In this document: in pieces, positions 9,462 through 17,025 of the stretch
How positions within the stretch are numbered: position 1 is the stretch's first letter
How the letters are laid out: the number at the start of each line of letters is the position of its first letter
From: Legionellales bacterium
GTDB taxonomy: Bacteria; Pseudomonadota; Gammaproteobacteria; UBA1113
Direction of reading: 5' to 3'
Assembly: GCA_002709565.1 (NCBI GenBank)
Contig: PAPY01000017.1
Coordinates: forward strand, 1 to 35,927
Length of the DNA: 35,927 nucleotides
Position numbers and translations under genes: made by a program
Notes under the pieces: generated by a model
Told to the model about the DNA's origin: nothing
Database searches by the model: none
Seen by the model: the letters and a program-made list of their open reading frames with translations, nothing else

Positions 9462-9513
9462 GTCGTTATACCCTCTTGTGTATTTTCTGCGCTAACATCC
9501 CTGCGACGAGCAT

Positions 9514-9711
9514 TTACTCGTCGTCGTCAGCGAGGTCAACTTTGGGGGCGATTACTTGACGGCCACGATAATACCCATCAGCAGTCACGTGGTGACGGCG
9601 GTGAGTTTCACCGGTTTCGTTGTCGACAGACAAGCAAGCATTGCTCAAGGCATCGTGAGAGCGACGCATATCGCGCTTTGAACGGGATTTTTTGTTTTGT
9701 TGGACAGCCAT
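9514..9711 (-). CDS. rpmF: 50S ribosomal protein L32
   Basis: A basic 65-aa protein of the large ribosomal subunit, recognised by its start [21 protein letters not shown] and by the region [21 protein letters not shown]. It is the first gene of the operon, directly behind a strong promoter. The yceD (DUF177) gene that usually precedes rpmF is absent. Confidence 0.97.
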   Translation of the reverse strand: MAVQQNKKSRSKRDMRRSHDALSNACLSVDNETGETHRRHHVTADGYYRGRQVIAPKVDLADDDE

Positions 9712-9799
9712 GGAATACTCCTAACATTTGATTAATTTCTCGATATTTCATCGAGTTGGGGCATATTTATTGGCTTAGCCCCTAACACAAGGGCTGAAT

Positions 9800-9827
9800 T
9801 TTATACTGTATCTGGGGAAACTGTCAA
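9800..9827 (-). promoter_or_regulatory. Main promoter of the rpmF-fab operon
   Basis: The minus strand has a perfect TTGACA (9822-9827), a 16-base spacer and TATAAA (9800-9805), leaving a leader of about 80 bases before rpmF. This is one of the strongest sigma-70 matches in the window and suits a ribosomal protein gene. Confidence 0.7.
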
Positions 9828-9935
9828 AAGAAATTAATTTCTCGCTCCCTTTTGGGCGAAATATTCTTTAAAATCAATAGACTATGTTAAACTTCGGTCA
9901 TAATTCACTCAGGCCTTTGTAGCGCAATTGCGCAC

Positions 9936-9964
9936 AAAAAAAGGCAAACCCGAGGGTTTGCCTT
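9936..9964 (-). terminator. Rho-independent terminator of the 164-aa gene
   Basis: On the minus strand AAGGCAAACC pairs with GGTTTGCCTT in a GC-containing stem of about 10 bp closed by a CTCG-type loop, running directly into seven T residues (9942-9936). It lies 24 bases after the stop codon of the secreted-protein gene and about 110 bases before the rpmF promoter, so it insulates the operon. Confidence 0.85.
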
Positions 9965-9987
9965 ACTAGAATATCCCTTAAAGTGAT

Positions 9988-10482
9988 TTAACAAGAACCT
10001 TTCTTAGCCGTAACTATGAGATTCGAGGTGGAGTGACTGCTTGGTGATTTTAAATTACTAAAATTCATATCAAGGATCCAGGTGTCGTTATCATTTCCCG
10101 TTTCTGGTGTCTGTAAGTGTAAATCAAAAGGCTTGTTGAACGAAATCTTGATAGATTCTTTGTCAGCTAGGGGTGTGGCATTCAAAACCGCTCCTTCAGT
10201 AATTCCAGAACCACCAGATGCACTGCCAGGACCATAATCAACTCTAACAGTGGCTTTACCTTCGAGCTGTTCATTAGGAGTAGTTGAACCTGAGGCGACA
10301 GTGACACAGAGTTTTACATCTTCACTTTGATGAATTCGGCCTTCGCTGGTACCAATTAGTAAATCTTGAAAACCAGCCATTTCAACTGTGCCTCCATTTT
10401 TACCCATTGTTGGTGCCGCAAATGTTGGGAAAGCGACCGATAATATAGCTGCTGCTAAAGAAAGTTTAATAAGCTTTTTCAT
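9988..10482 (-). CDS. Small secreted protein of unknown function
   Basis: A 164-aa protein with a clear Sec signal peptide (MKKLIKLSLAAAILS..., probable cut after the FA at residue 22). The mature part is rich in Gly, Ser, Thr and Asn and appears beta-rich, with only two cysteines: Cys59 and the very last residue, Cys164. They could form a disulfide that closes the domain. No catalytic motif or family is recognised; a periplasmic or exported role is inferred from the signal peptide. It stands between rluC and the rpmF promoter with its own terminator, where E. coli carries yceF and yceD, so it looks like a lineage-specific replacement. Confidence 0.75.
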   Translation of the reverse strand: MKKLIKLSLAAAILSVAFPTFAAPTMGKNGGTVEMAGFQDLLIGTSEGRIHQSEDVKLCVTVASGSTTPNEQLEGKATVRVDYGPGSASGGSGITEGAVLNATPLADKESIKISFNKPFDLHLQTPETGNDNDTWILDMNFSNLKSPSSHSTSNLIVTAKKGSC

Positions 10483-10567
10483 AGTAATATCCTCACCTGA
10501 CTCTATACATTAATCATAGTCGATGCTAAGCCCACTTGCTTAAGGGAAGCTTAGCCGTAACAATTTG

Positions 10568-11512
10568 TTACAAACGATCTAATAATCCCTGCAGCTCTGC
10601 TTCCAAAGGCACATTGACGAGAATGTCTTTGCCGCTTGCAGGTGATATGAAATTAATGCTGGTAGCGTGCAAAAACAAACGTTTAGGCCAATCGGCAGGG
10701 AGTTTTTTATCGAAGCGCCGCTCACCGTATTTATCATCACAAACTAAGGGGCAACCCACATGGGCGGCATGAACCCGGATTTGGTGGGTACGACCTGTTA
10801 GTAATGACGCGCCTATTAAGGTGTGATAGCGATATTTCTCCGCAATATGAAACCTTGTCTTAGCCGGCTTACCTGACTCATCAACCATCACCATGCGTTC
10901 CCCACTTTGGGATTGATTCTTTATGAGTGGCACATCTACTAAACTCACATGTACTGGCCACTGACCATGGACTAGCGCTAAGTAACGTTTATCAACCTCA
11001 CCCTTACGCAGTAAATCGTGAATTTGGCTTAAGACAGTGCGATTTTTGCCAATGATCAAACAGCCGGAAGTTCCCCTATCCAGTCGATGGGCCAAATCGA
11101 GGAATTTATCCTCAGGTCGCGCCTGGCGCAGTGCCTCAATCAAGCCATATTCCACCCCTGTACCACCATGACAAGCGAGGCCTGAGGGTTTGTTAATAAT
11201 CAATAGGTCCTGGTCTTCGTAAAGGATGCGGCTCAACAAATCATCGCATAATGACTGTGGCGGTTTGGCTTTAGCAGGTTTATCCTCGAGCTTTATGGGG
11301 GCAATCCGCAATATATCCCCTTCTTCGAGACGATAATCCGGCTTAACACGCTTTTTGTTGACGCGAATTTCGCCTTTGCGCAACAAACGATACAACCGCG
11401 ACTTCGGCAAGCCTTTTAGTTTATTCATCAGATAGTTATCGATACGCTGACCAGCATAATTAACATCGATGGTGTCCCAAGTGACGGATGTTGTTATCGG
11501 TTTGTCGGACAT
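10568..11512 (-). CDS. rluC: 23S rRNA pseudouridine synthase RluC
   Basis: RluC converts uridines 955, 2504 and 2580 of 23S rRNA to pseudouridine in E. coli. An N-terminal S4 RNA-binding domain (about residues 20-75, AGQRIDNYL...KGLPKSRLYRLLRKGEIRVN) precedes the synthase domain with the catalytic Asp145 in HRLDRGTSG and the late motif TGRTHQIRVH. I start it at MSDKPITT (314 aa, GAGAG just upstream); the frame is open for a further 45 codons, but those residues are unlike the family. It diverges from the 660-aa gene. The predicted promoter lies so close that the mRNA would have almost no leader. Confidence 0.95.
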   Translation of the reverse strand: MSDKPITTSVTWDTIDVNYAGQRIDNYLMNKLKGLPKSRLYRLLRKGEIRVNKKRVKPDYRLEEGDILRIAPIKLEDKPAKAKPPQSLCDDLLSRILYEDQDLLIINKPSGLACHGGTGVEYGLIEALRQARPEDKFLDLAHRLDRGTSGCLIIGKNRTVLSQIHDLLRKGEVDKRYLALVHGQWPVHVSLVDVPLIKNQSQSGERMVMVDESGKPAKTRFHIAEKYRYHTLIGASLLTGRTHQIRVHAAHVGCPLVCDDKYGERRFDKKLPADWPKRLFLHATSINFISPASGKDILVNVPLEAELQGLLDRL

Positions 11513-11524
11513 AGTGTTCTCTCT

Positions 11525-11553
11525 ATTGTATATAGGCATCACTGGCTGGTCAA
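11525..11553 (-). promoter_or_regulatory. Promoter of rluC
   Basis: The minus strand reads TTGACC (11548-11553), a 17-base spacer, then TACAAT (11525-11530). The -35 box is the left arm of the palindrome at 11544-11567. Transcription would start about 5-8 bases before the rluC ATG. Confidence 0.55.
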
Positions 11554-11567
11554 AATATTGACCAGCC
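11544..11567. promoter_or_regulatory. Palindromic operator between divergent genes
   Basis: A perfect inverted repeat: GGCTGGTCAA, four bases AATA, TTGACCAGCC. Each arm contains one TTGACC that is correctly spaced from a -10 box for one of the two divergent genes. A dimeric regulator bound here would cover both -35 boxes. The symmetry is seen directly; the regulator is unknown. Confidence 0.65.
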
Positions 11568-11585
11568 TTATGGCTATGGTATAGT
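11558..11585 (+). promoter_or_regulatory. Promoter of the 660-aa gene
   Basis: TTGACC (11558-11563), a 16-base spacer, then TATAGT (11580-11585). The -35 box is the right arm of the palindrome. The leader to the ATG at 11617 would be about 25 bases and contains AGGA. Confidence 0.55.
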
Positions 11586-11616
11586 AGCACAATAAAAATA
11601 CCGGCAGGATAATAAC

Positions 11617-13599
11617 ATGTACCCCGAAACAGAACTAACCGTGACAAGTGTCATTGCGTTTTTAACCAAGAACCATAACGAAATATTGCAAAGACTGTAC
11701 GATAACCGTTCAGCCGATGGGCCCTTCGAACAACATCTGAATAAGCTAAAGGAATGGAGCAAGAAAGCCCCGCTAGCAGTACTTGAGCATGCGGCCAAAC
11801 CTCATGAGGCCAAAGGATTCAGTCTTGCTAGCATTCCTAATGGTTCTGCTGCTATTGAAGCCTATGAGAGCTTCATGGATGAGCTGGTCCAAGCTTGTCT
11901 TCGAATAGTTAGCTGGCAAAGAGATATTGCTCTATTATTACTCCTGCAAAAAGATCAAGCGTGCGAGGCCACAGGTTTTAGCAGATTACCCGTTGAATTG
12001 ATAGAATATATTGTCAAGTCCAATCAATATAATTTTAGCTATCTCGCTGAGATAGTTATAAGCTACAAGGCTAACACACTCTATCTGATACCAAACCTTC
12101 GCTATCATCCAATTCTAAGAACTTATCTCGACGATAAGAACGCACAACAACCACACTCGCGCTTTACTGAAACATGTCAAATGAGACAAATCCGCATGTT
12201 GAAACGGTTTCAGTCTTTTGCTGATTACAATGCAAATATTTCTCTTGAAGCAATGAAAAAATATCTGGAAGATAAGCATTACGAACATGATTCATTATTG
12301 TTGAGCTTAATTCTAGAGCGAGCTCCCCAAGCCGACAGCTTACTGGCAGAAGCCCTTTCAGCTGTGGATTTTAAGACTATAAAGAAAATTTTTAATATGG
12401 GAGTGGCTATTCCTGTATTGTTCAAAGCGATTAAACAGCATATCGAACATGAACAAGCCCCTGATTTGGCAATGAGATACTATCGCCTCCTTGTAGAGTC
12501 ACTTATGTTCGCTAGATTATATCAACATCCTGCTTTTTATTGCCGAGAGACCGAAAAGCTTACTAATTTAGACATTTTAATTCCGCCTCTTACTGCACTC
12601 ATCAAAGTTGATCCATCCCTCATCAGCAGGGTTTTTGGCATTATGAGCCATATATCTTTTGATGAAACAGGATATACCAACACACCACGTTTAAATTTAT
12701 TTAGTTCTTTTGTGGCTCAAAGCTTACAGTCAGAAAGAACCAAACCAGTATTACAGTACTTACAATTTTTGCTGACCTGCTTAGATAGCAATGCTACCTT
12801 AGATGACAAAGATGAAAACTTGGCCGCTGATATTTTTACCCATATTCAACATGGCTTATTTGCATTTGATAACCCAGTCCAAGAAGTGGGGCTAGCGCTA
12901 CATAATGCAGTGTTCTTCTCGAGTGATCCAGTTAGAGCCATGGTCAGCCCCATAAGAATTCTACAATCAGTATACAATGCTTCGACAAATCCTAACCCCT
13001 TTAAAGAAGTTATCCTCAAAGAAATTAAACAGGCTCTGAAACAAATGGTAAGGCAAAACTATCTCAGTCCAAAAGCTGGCGATGCTAATTACGACGTCGA
13101 TACATCACTGATAGACACCCGATCCACGCCCAGTCATTACCTCGAAGCACTGGCCATCGCGTTTAACGACTACGACGCCATGCTGTTCTTGTTCCAGCTG
13201 GGTCTATTTGAGAAATCTAATGTTAATAACCTCCTCAATCAACGTGTCGCAATCCTGAACTTTCTCTCTATCAATGCCGACAATTACGCGGATGAAATCG
13301 CTGCTATCCGCAATCCAAAGTCACGCTTGGGTAAGCTTTTCCACTATGACAGTTTATTACATCCATCCCCCATGGCTTATTACAATCAATTGTTTAGCCC
13401 GACTCAAGAATGCTTGAGCTATAGCCTCAATTGCACCCTCTGGGGTCAAGACGCTGCGGCCAATGCTCTAGAAATGAACGTCATTTCATCAAATGATGCA
13501 GCATCCAGTACTGCTGATGGTGAGACATCTGAGTCTCTGGGGTCCTTTACTACCTATCGAAGCCCTCAGCCGGGAAATTCTGGTGACGAGACCACATAG
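11617..13599 (+). CDS. Large protein of unknown function, candidate secreted effector
   Basis: A 660-aa, largely helical protein that I do not recognise. It has no signal peptide; the hydrophobic run LLLLLQ near residue 107 is too short for a membrane segment. Residues 121-150 (FSRLPVELIEYIVKS...) loosely resemble the start of an F-box (LPxEL..I), a fold used by Legionella effectors to recruit host ubiquitin ligases; this match is weak. The C-terminal 40 residues are Ser/Thr/Glu/Asp-rich and end in YRSPQPGNSGDETT, similar to the RSPSPQGSSSDG end of the 661-aa protein at the start of the window. That suggests a shared C-terminal secretion signal. The gene is placed between rluC and rne, which are direct neighbours in E. 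coli, so it appears to be an insertion. The start is supported by AGGA eight bases upstream. Confidence 0.75.
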   Translation: MYPETELTVTSVIAFLTKNHNEILQRLYDNRSADGPFEQHLNKLKEWSKKAPLAVLEHAAKPHEAKGFSLASIPNGSAAIEAYESFMDELVQACLRIVSWQRDIALLLLLQKDQACEATGFSRLPVELIEYIVKSNQYNFSYLAEIVISYKANTLYLIPNLRYHPILRTYLDDKNAQQPHSRFTETCQMRQIRMLKRFQSFADYNANISLEAMKKYLEDKHYEHDSLLLSLILERAPQADSLLAEALSAVDFKTIKKIFNMGVAIPVLFKAIKQHIEHEQAPDLAMRYYRLLVESLMFARLYQHPAFYCRETEKLTNLDILIPPLTALIKVDPSLISRVFGIMSHISFDETGYTNTPRLNLFSSFVAQSLQSERTKPVLQYLQFLLTCLDSNATLDDKDENLAADIFTHIQHGLFAFDNPVQEVGLALHNAVFFSSDPVRAMVSPIRILQSVYNASTNPNPFKEVILKEIKQALKQMVRQNYLSPKAGDANYDVDTSLIDTRSTPSHYLEALAIAFNDYDAMLFLFQLGLFEKSNVNNLLNQRVAILNFLSINADNYADEIAAIRNPKSRLGKLFHYDSLLHPSPMAYYNQLFSPTQECLSYSLNCTLWGQDAAANALEMNVISSNDAASSTADGETSESLGSFTTYRSPQPGNSGDETT

Positions 13600-14090
13600 A
13601 TGCAGTCTCAGTTCATAAATTGACCATAACAATGCCGCAGTAAAAGACGACCCCTTCATTGCCTCCCGGAGGTTTTATTGCTACACTCTCGCTGTTCGCT
13701 GGCCTGCCCGCTTATCAAGGGGTTACCGCTGGTCGGTCTAAGTGGCAGCGATAATGAAACGGCCTGTCCGACGTTTATGGTGGCAGAGACTACTCGCCAA
13801 AGTGAGTCCCGGACACTAAGAGGCCGTACGGTAGGTGGATGTATGATAGTCAACCCAACTGTTTTGAGGACTGACCCACACCACAGCTACCCACAACTGA
13901 AATAACGTAAACAATGCCCCTAACAGGTAGGGCCAGTTAACCGAATTAACGATTGATTATTTTTTAAGAGAACGAGGGTAGACACAAGCAATCATCCGAC
14001 ACAATATCGTCAGATCACTGCATCAGTGTGCCCTATTGATCCGTTAAATGGCTCCATGCCTGTTACGCGCAACACAATAAAGGATAGACA
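13600..14090 (+). promoter_or_regulatory. Long rne leader region with structured RNA
   Basis: This 491-bp stretch before rne contains no convincing gene; a 75-codon open frame at 13678-13905 has no ribosome site or recognisable product. It is rich in secondary structure. CGCTG (13727-13731) pairs with CAGCG (13746-13750). A larger hairpin pairs ACGGCCT (13759-13765) with AGGCCGT (13821-13827), and GTCCG (13766-13770) with CGGAC (13810-13814), with a 6-base bulge. CCTCCCGGAGG followed by TTTTATT near 13661 could end the preceding gene. In E. coli, RNase E controls its own level through a structured 361-nt 5' leader; a similar role here is inference. I could not place a convincing promoter. Confidence 0.5.
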
Positions 14091-16514
14091 ATGAGCGTAA
14101 CAGATAAAACTCTAATGTTATTCAATGCAACGCAAAGCGAAGAAATGCGCGTTGCCATCGTCCGCAACCATTACCTAGAGAATGCTTTTATCGAGCATCC
14201 CGGTAATCAACGCAAAAGCAACATCTACAAAGGCACGGTCACACGTATTGAGCCAAGCCTGCAAGCCGCTTTCGTTGACTTTGGTTCTAGCCGTCATGGT
14301 TTCTTGCCGGTCAAAGAAGTCGCTCCCAGCTATTACCGCGACGACCTGTCTGATAGACAACGGGTGTCAATAGCTGATGCCTTAGTCGAAGGTCAAGAAG
14401 TCTTGGTCCAAGTAGACAAAGAAGAACGTGGCAATAAGGGCGCCGCACTGACTACTTATATTTCCCTCGCTGGTTGTTATATCGTCTTGATGCCTAACAA
14501 CCCACGTGCCGGTGGTATTTCCCGTCGCATTGATGGCGATGACCGTGATGAACTGCGTAATACCCTTGATGGGCTTAATTTGCCAGACAGTATGGGCCTC
14601 ATTGTTCGCACTGCCGGCGTTGGTCGCTCGCAAGACGAATTACAGTGGGATCTGAATATTCTCCTTAACCAATGGGAAGCCATCCAGCAAGCTTTTGAGT
14701 CAACGGATGCCCCCGCTCTAATTTTACAAGAAAGCGATATGGTCATCCGTGCTATCCGGGATCATCTGCGTAAAGATATTGACGAAATTGTTATCGACAG
14801 CCCTGAGGTCTTCGAGAAAGCCAAAAAGCACATTTCTCGCGTGCGACCTGAATTCATTGACAATATCAAGCTCTACCAAGGTACTCTGCCTTTATTCAGC
14901 TTCTACCAGGTTGAAAATCAAATCGAAACGGCATTCCAATCTGAAGTACGGCTCCCATCTGGCGGCTCTGTGGTTATCCAAGGCACTGAGGCTCTGGTCA
15001 GTATTGACGTTAACTCTGCCCAAGACACCAAAGGCGGCAATATCGAACAAACTGCCCTTAATACCAACAAAGAAGCCGCTAAAGAGATTGCCCGCCAATT
15101 ACGTTTGCGTGATATTGGCGGTCTGATTGTCGTGGACTTCATCGATATGATTTCCTCTGACAGTCAACGCGATGTAGTGAACACCTTCCAACAACACGTC
15201 TCTATCGATAAAGCCCGTGTCCAATGGGGCCGGATCTCACGTTTTGGTTTGCTCGAAATTTCCCGTCAACGCCTACGCCCATCACTGATGGATGCCACCC
15301 AAGTGGTGTGCCCCCGTTGTAGTGGTGAAGGCACCATTCGTAGCACAGAGTCTCTGGCTTTGTTTATCTTGCGTATCATTCGTGAAGATGCCCTACAATC
15401 AAATATTTCTGAAATCCAAGCACAATTGCCCGTCAGTGTGGCCACCTACATTGTCAACGAAAAACGCCATGCGACCATGGAGATCGAAAAAACCAACGAT
15501 GTCATTGTGCGTATTATCCCTAATCCTGAGCTTGAAACACCGCAGTACAAGATTATTCGTGTACGGGACAAACAAGGTTCAGGCCAACCAACGTCGGCTA
15601 GCTACCAATTGAAGTACTCGCCTGAGACTGAAGATACATCGTACCGCCGCGTCCATGCTGTTAGCGATATTGAGCCAGCAGTCAAAGATATTGATGTTCC
15701 AATTAAACCCGACATCAAATCCTCTAAAGGCGGATTTGTTAGCCGCTTGTTGAAGCTCTTCTCTGGTAGCGAAGAAGAAGAAAAAGTCGAACAACCGAAA
15801 CAACGTCATCAGCGTCACCGTAGTCGTAGTCGACAGGATAGCCGCCGTCGTGATTCCCGTGGCGGTGATCAGCGTCAACGTCGTAACCGCAATCAACAAC
15901 GCCACCGTCGGGGCAAAGATAATCGCGGTCGCGATGGTAATGAATCTAGCAGCCAACGCCGTGACAGTGGTAATCGCCGTGACAATCGCCGTAATGATAA
16001 TCGTAACGATAGTCGCCGTAATGACAATCGACGCGGCAATCAACGCCAACGTACTGATAATCGTCGCCGTCACCCTGATCATAGTCGTGAAACTGAGCGT
16101 ACAGACCAACAATACCAAGCGCCTAAGCCGCAACAGCAAGAGCTAAAGCATGAACAACCTAAGCCCCAACAGGATAATAATAAGCCTGTGGAAAATCGTG
16201 TTCAGCCAGCGCCTGTAACGAGTGCACCGGCACCAAGCCAACCATCAGCACATCAGCAAACAGCGCCGCAACAGCCATCTACGCCGGCACAAGCAGCTCC
16301 TGTCTCGCAACCAGCGCCAGTTAATCCTGTACGTCGCGAACCACTATCCAATCAGGTGGAGACAACCGCAAGCGTTGATAAACCATCAACTCACTTGAAT
16401 ATTGTCAAAAAAGACCTTCCAATGACGACTGAGGCACCAAAAGTTCCGGTCAAAAAGGACGACAAACCGCTACAGATGGTTGAAACTAAAAATCATGACA
16501 ACGCTGATTCGTAA
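14091..16514 (+). CDS. rne: Ribonuclease E
   Basis: RNase E is the main endonuclease of mRNA decay and of rRNA and tRNA processing, and the scaffold of the degradosome at the inner membrane. The catalytic half is complete: S1 domain at about 37-125 (KSNIYKGTVTRIEPSLQAAF), metal-binding Asp306 (SIDVNSAQDTKGGN) and Asp349 (IVVDFIDM), and the Zn-link CPRC at 407-410 that joins dimers; each residue is 3 off the E. coli numbering. After about residue 560 the protein is disordered: a long Arg/Asn/Asp/Gln-rich tract (roughly 585-690) likely binds RNA, followed by a Pro/Gln/Ala-rich tail. At 807 aa it is shorter than the 1061-aa E. coli enzyme, so degradosome contacts probably differ. AAGGAT supports the start. 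Confidence 0.96.
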   Translation: MSVTDKTLMLFNATQSEEMRVAIVRNHYLENAFIEHPGNQRKSNIYKGTVTRIEPSLQAAFVDFGSSRHGFLPVKEVAPSYYRDDLSDRQRVSIADALVEGQEVLVQVDKEERGNKGAALTTYISLAGCYIVLMPNNPRAGGISRRIDGDDRDELRNTLDGLNLPDSMGLIVRTAGVGRSQDELQWDLNILLNQWEAIQQAFESTDAPALILQESDMVIRAIRDHLRKDIDEIVIDSPEVFEKAKKHISRVRPEFIDNIKLYQGTLPLFSFYQVENQIETAFQSEVRLPSGGSVVIQGTEALVSIDVNSAQDTKGGNIEQTALNTNKEAAKEIARQLRLRDIGGLIVVDFIDMISSDSQRDVVNTFQQHVSIDKARVQWGRISRFGLLEISRQRLRPSLMDATQVVCPRCSGEGTIRSTESLALFILRIIREDALQSNISEIQAQLPVSVATYIVNEKRHATMEIEKTNDVIVRIIPNPELETPQYKIIRVRDKQGSGQPTSASYQLKYSPETEDTSYRRVHAVSDIEPAVKDIDVPIKPDIKSSKGGFVSRLLKLFSGSEEEEKVEQPKQRHQRHRSRSRQDSRRRDSRGGDQRQRRNRNQQRHRRGKDNRGRDGNESSSQRRDSGNRRDNRRNDNRNDSRRNDNRRGNQRQRTDNRRRHPDHSRETERTDQQYQAPKPQQQELKHEQPKPQQDNNKPVENRVQPAPVTSAPAPSQPSAHQQTAPQQPSTPAQAAPVSQPAPVNPVRREPLSNQVETTASVDKPSTHLNIVKKDLPMTTEAPKVPVKKDDKPLQMVETKNHDNADS

Positions 16515-16528
16515 ATATTCGCTATCGA

Positions 16529-16566
16529 CAAGTTATTCTGTGTCAACCCACGCAGAATAACTTGTT
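16529..16566 (+). terminator. Long hairpin after rne
   Basis: CAAGTTATTCTG (16529-16540) pairs perfectly with CAGAATAACTTG (16553-16564), 12 bp extendable to 14, with an 8-base loop. The following bases are TTCTCTC, so there is no proper U tract. It may be a weak terminator or a 3'-end stabilising hairpin between rne and the DUF192 gene. Confidence 0.5.
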
Positions 16567-16587
16567 CTCTCAAACAAGGATGGCCCT

Positions 16588-17025
16588 ATGAGCACACGCA
16601 GTAGACTATTCATAATCCTTGCGATTATTGCTCTTGTTGCTGTTAGTTGCTGGTTTTGGCTCAAGCCTAATCACCTTATCACTGACTATCAAACTACCCA
16701 GTATTCCCTGAACGGCAAAACATTCAAGCTTTTGGTGGCAGACACCGCTCAAAAACAGCAACAAGGTTTAATGCACATCAGATCCCTGCCGAATGCGGAT
16801 GGAATGATTTTTTACTTCGATGACAAACGCAAGCGTTTATTTTGGAACAAGAATACCCATTTTGACTTGCAGCTGTATTGGATAGCCGACCAACAAATCA
16901 TTGGCACCGCTTACTTACCCTCCATAGCAAGAACCATCGAGACTGTTAAAGTCTTCTCACCAGCACCGGCTGATACGGTGATTGAGGTGATTCTTCAAAA
17001 CGAGGGTACAAACGATAACTCATAA
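16588..17025 (+). CDS. DUF192 family protein, membrane-anchored or exported
   Basis: A 145-aa protein with an N-terminal hydrophobic segment (residues 6-24, followed by KPNH), either an uncleaved anchor or a signal peptide. The rest matches the DUF192 pattern: LLVADTAQKQQQGLMHIRSL, then DGMIFYFDDKRKRLFWNKNT, then SPAPADTVIEVIL. DUF192 proteins are small periplasmic or extracytoplasmic beta-barrel-like domains of unknown function. AAGGA lies seven bases before the ATG. The last 31 bases overlap the end of the convergent ATPase gene. Confidence 0.85.
   Translation: MSTRSRLFIILAIIALVAVSCWFWLKPNHLITDYQTTQYSLNGKTFKLLVADTAQKQQQGLMHIRSLPNADGMIFYFDDKRKRLFWNKNTHFDLQLYWIADQQIIGTAYLPSIARTIETVKVFSPAPADTVIEVILQNEGTNDNS

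Noticed and set aside
13678-13905. 75-codon open frame in the rne leader
   Set aside because: No ribosome site, odd composition, and it runs through paired RNA segments; it is better explained as untranslated leader.
15579-16139. Long minus-strand frame opposite the tail of rne
   Set aside because: It is rich in Ile/Thr/Ala runs that mirror the Arg/Asn repeat codons of rne, with no ribosome site; a shadow of the real gene.
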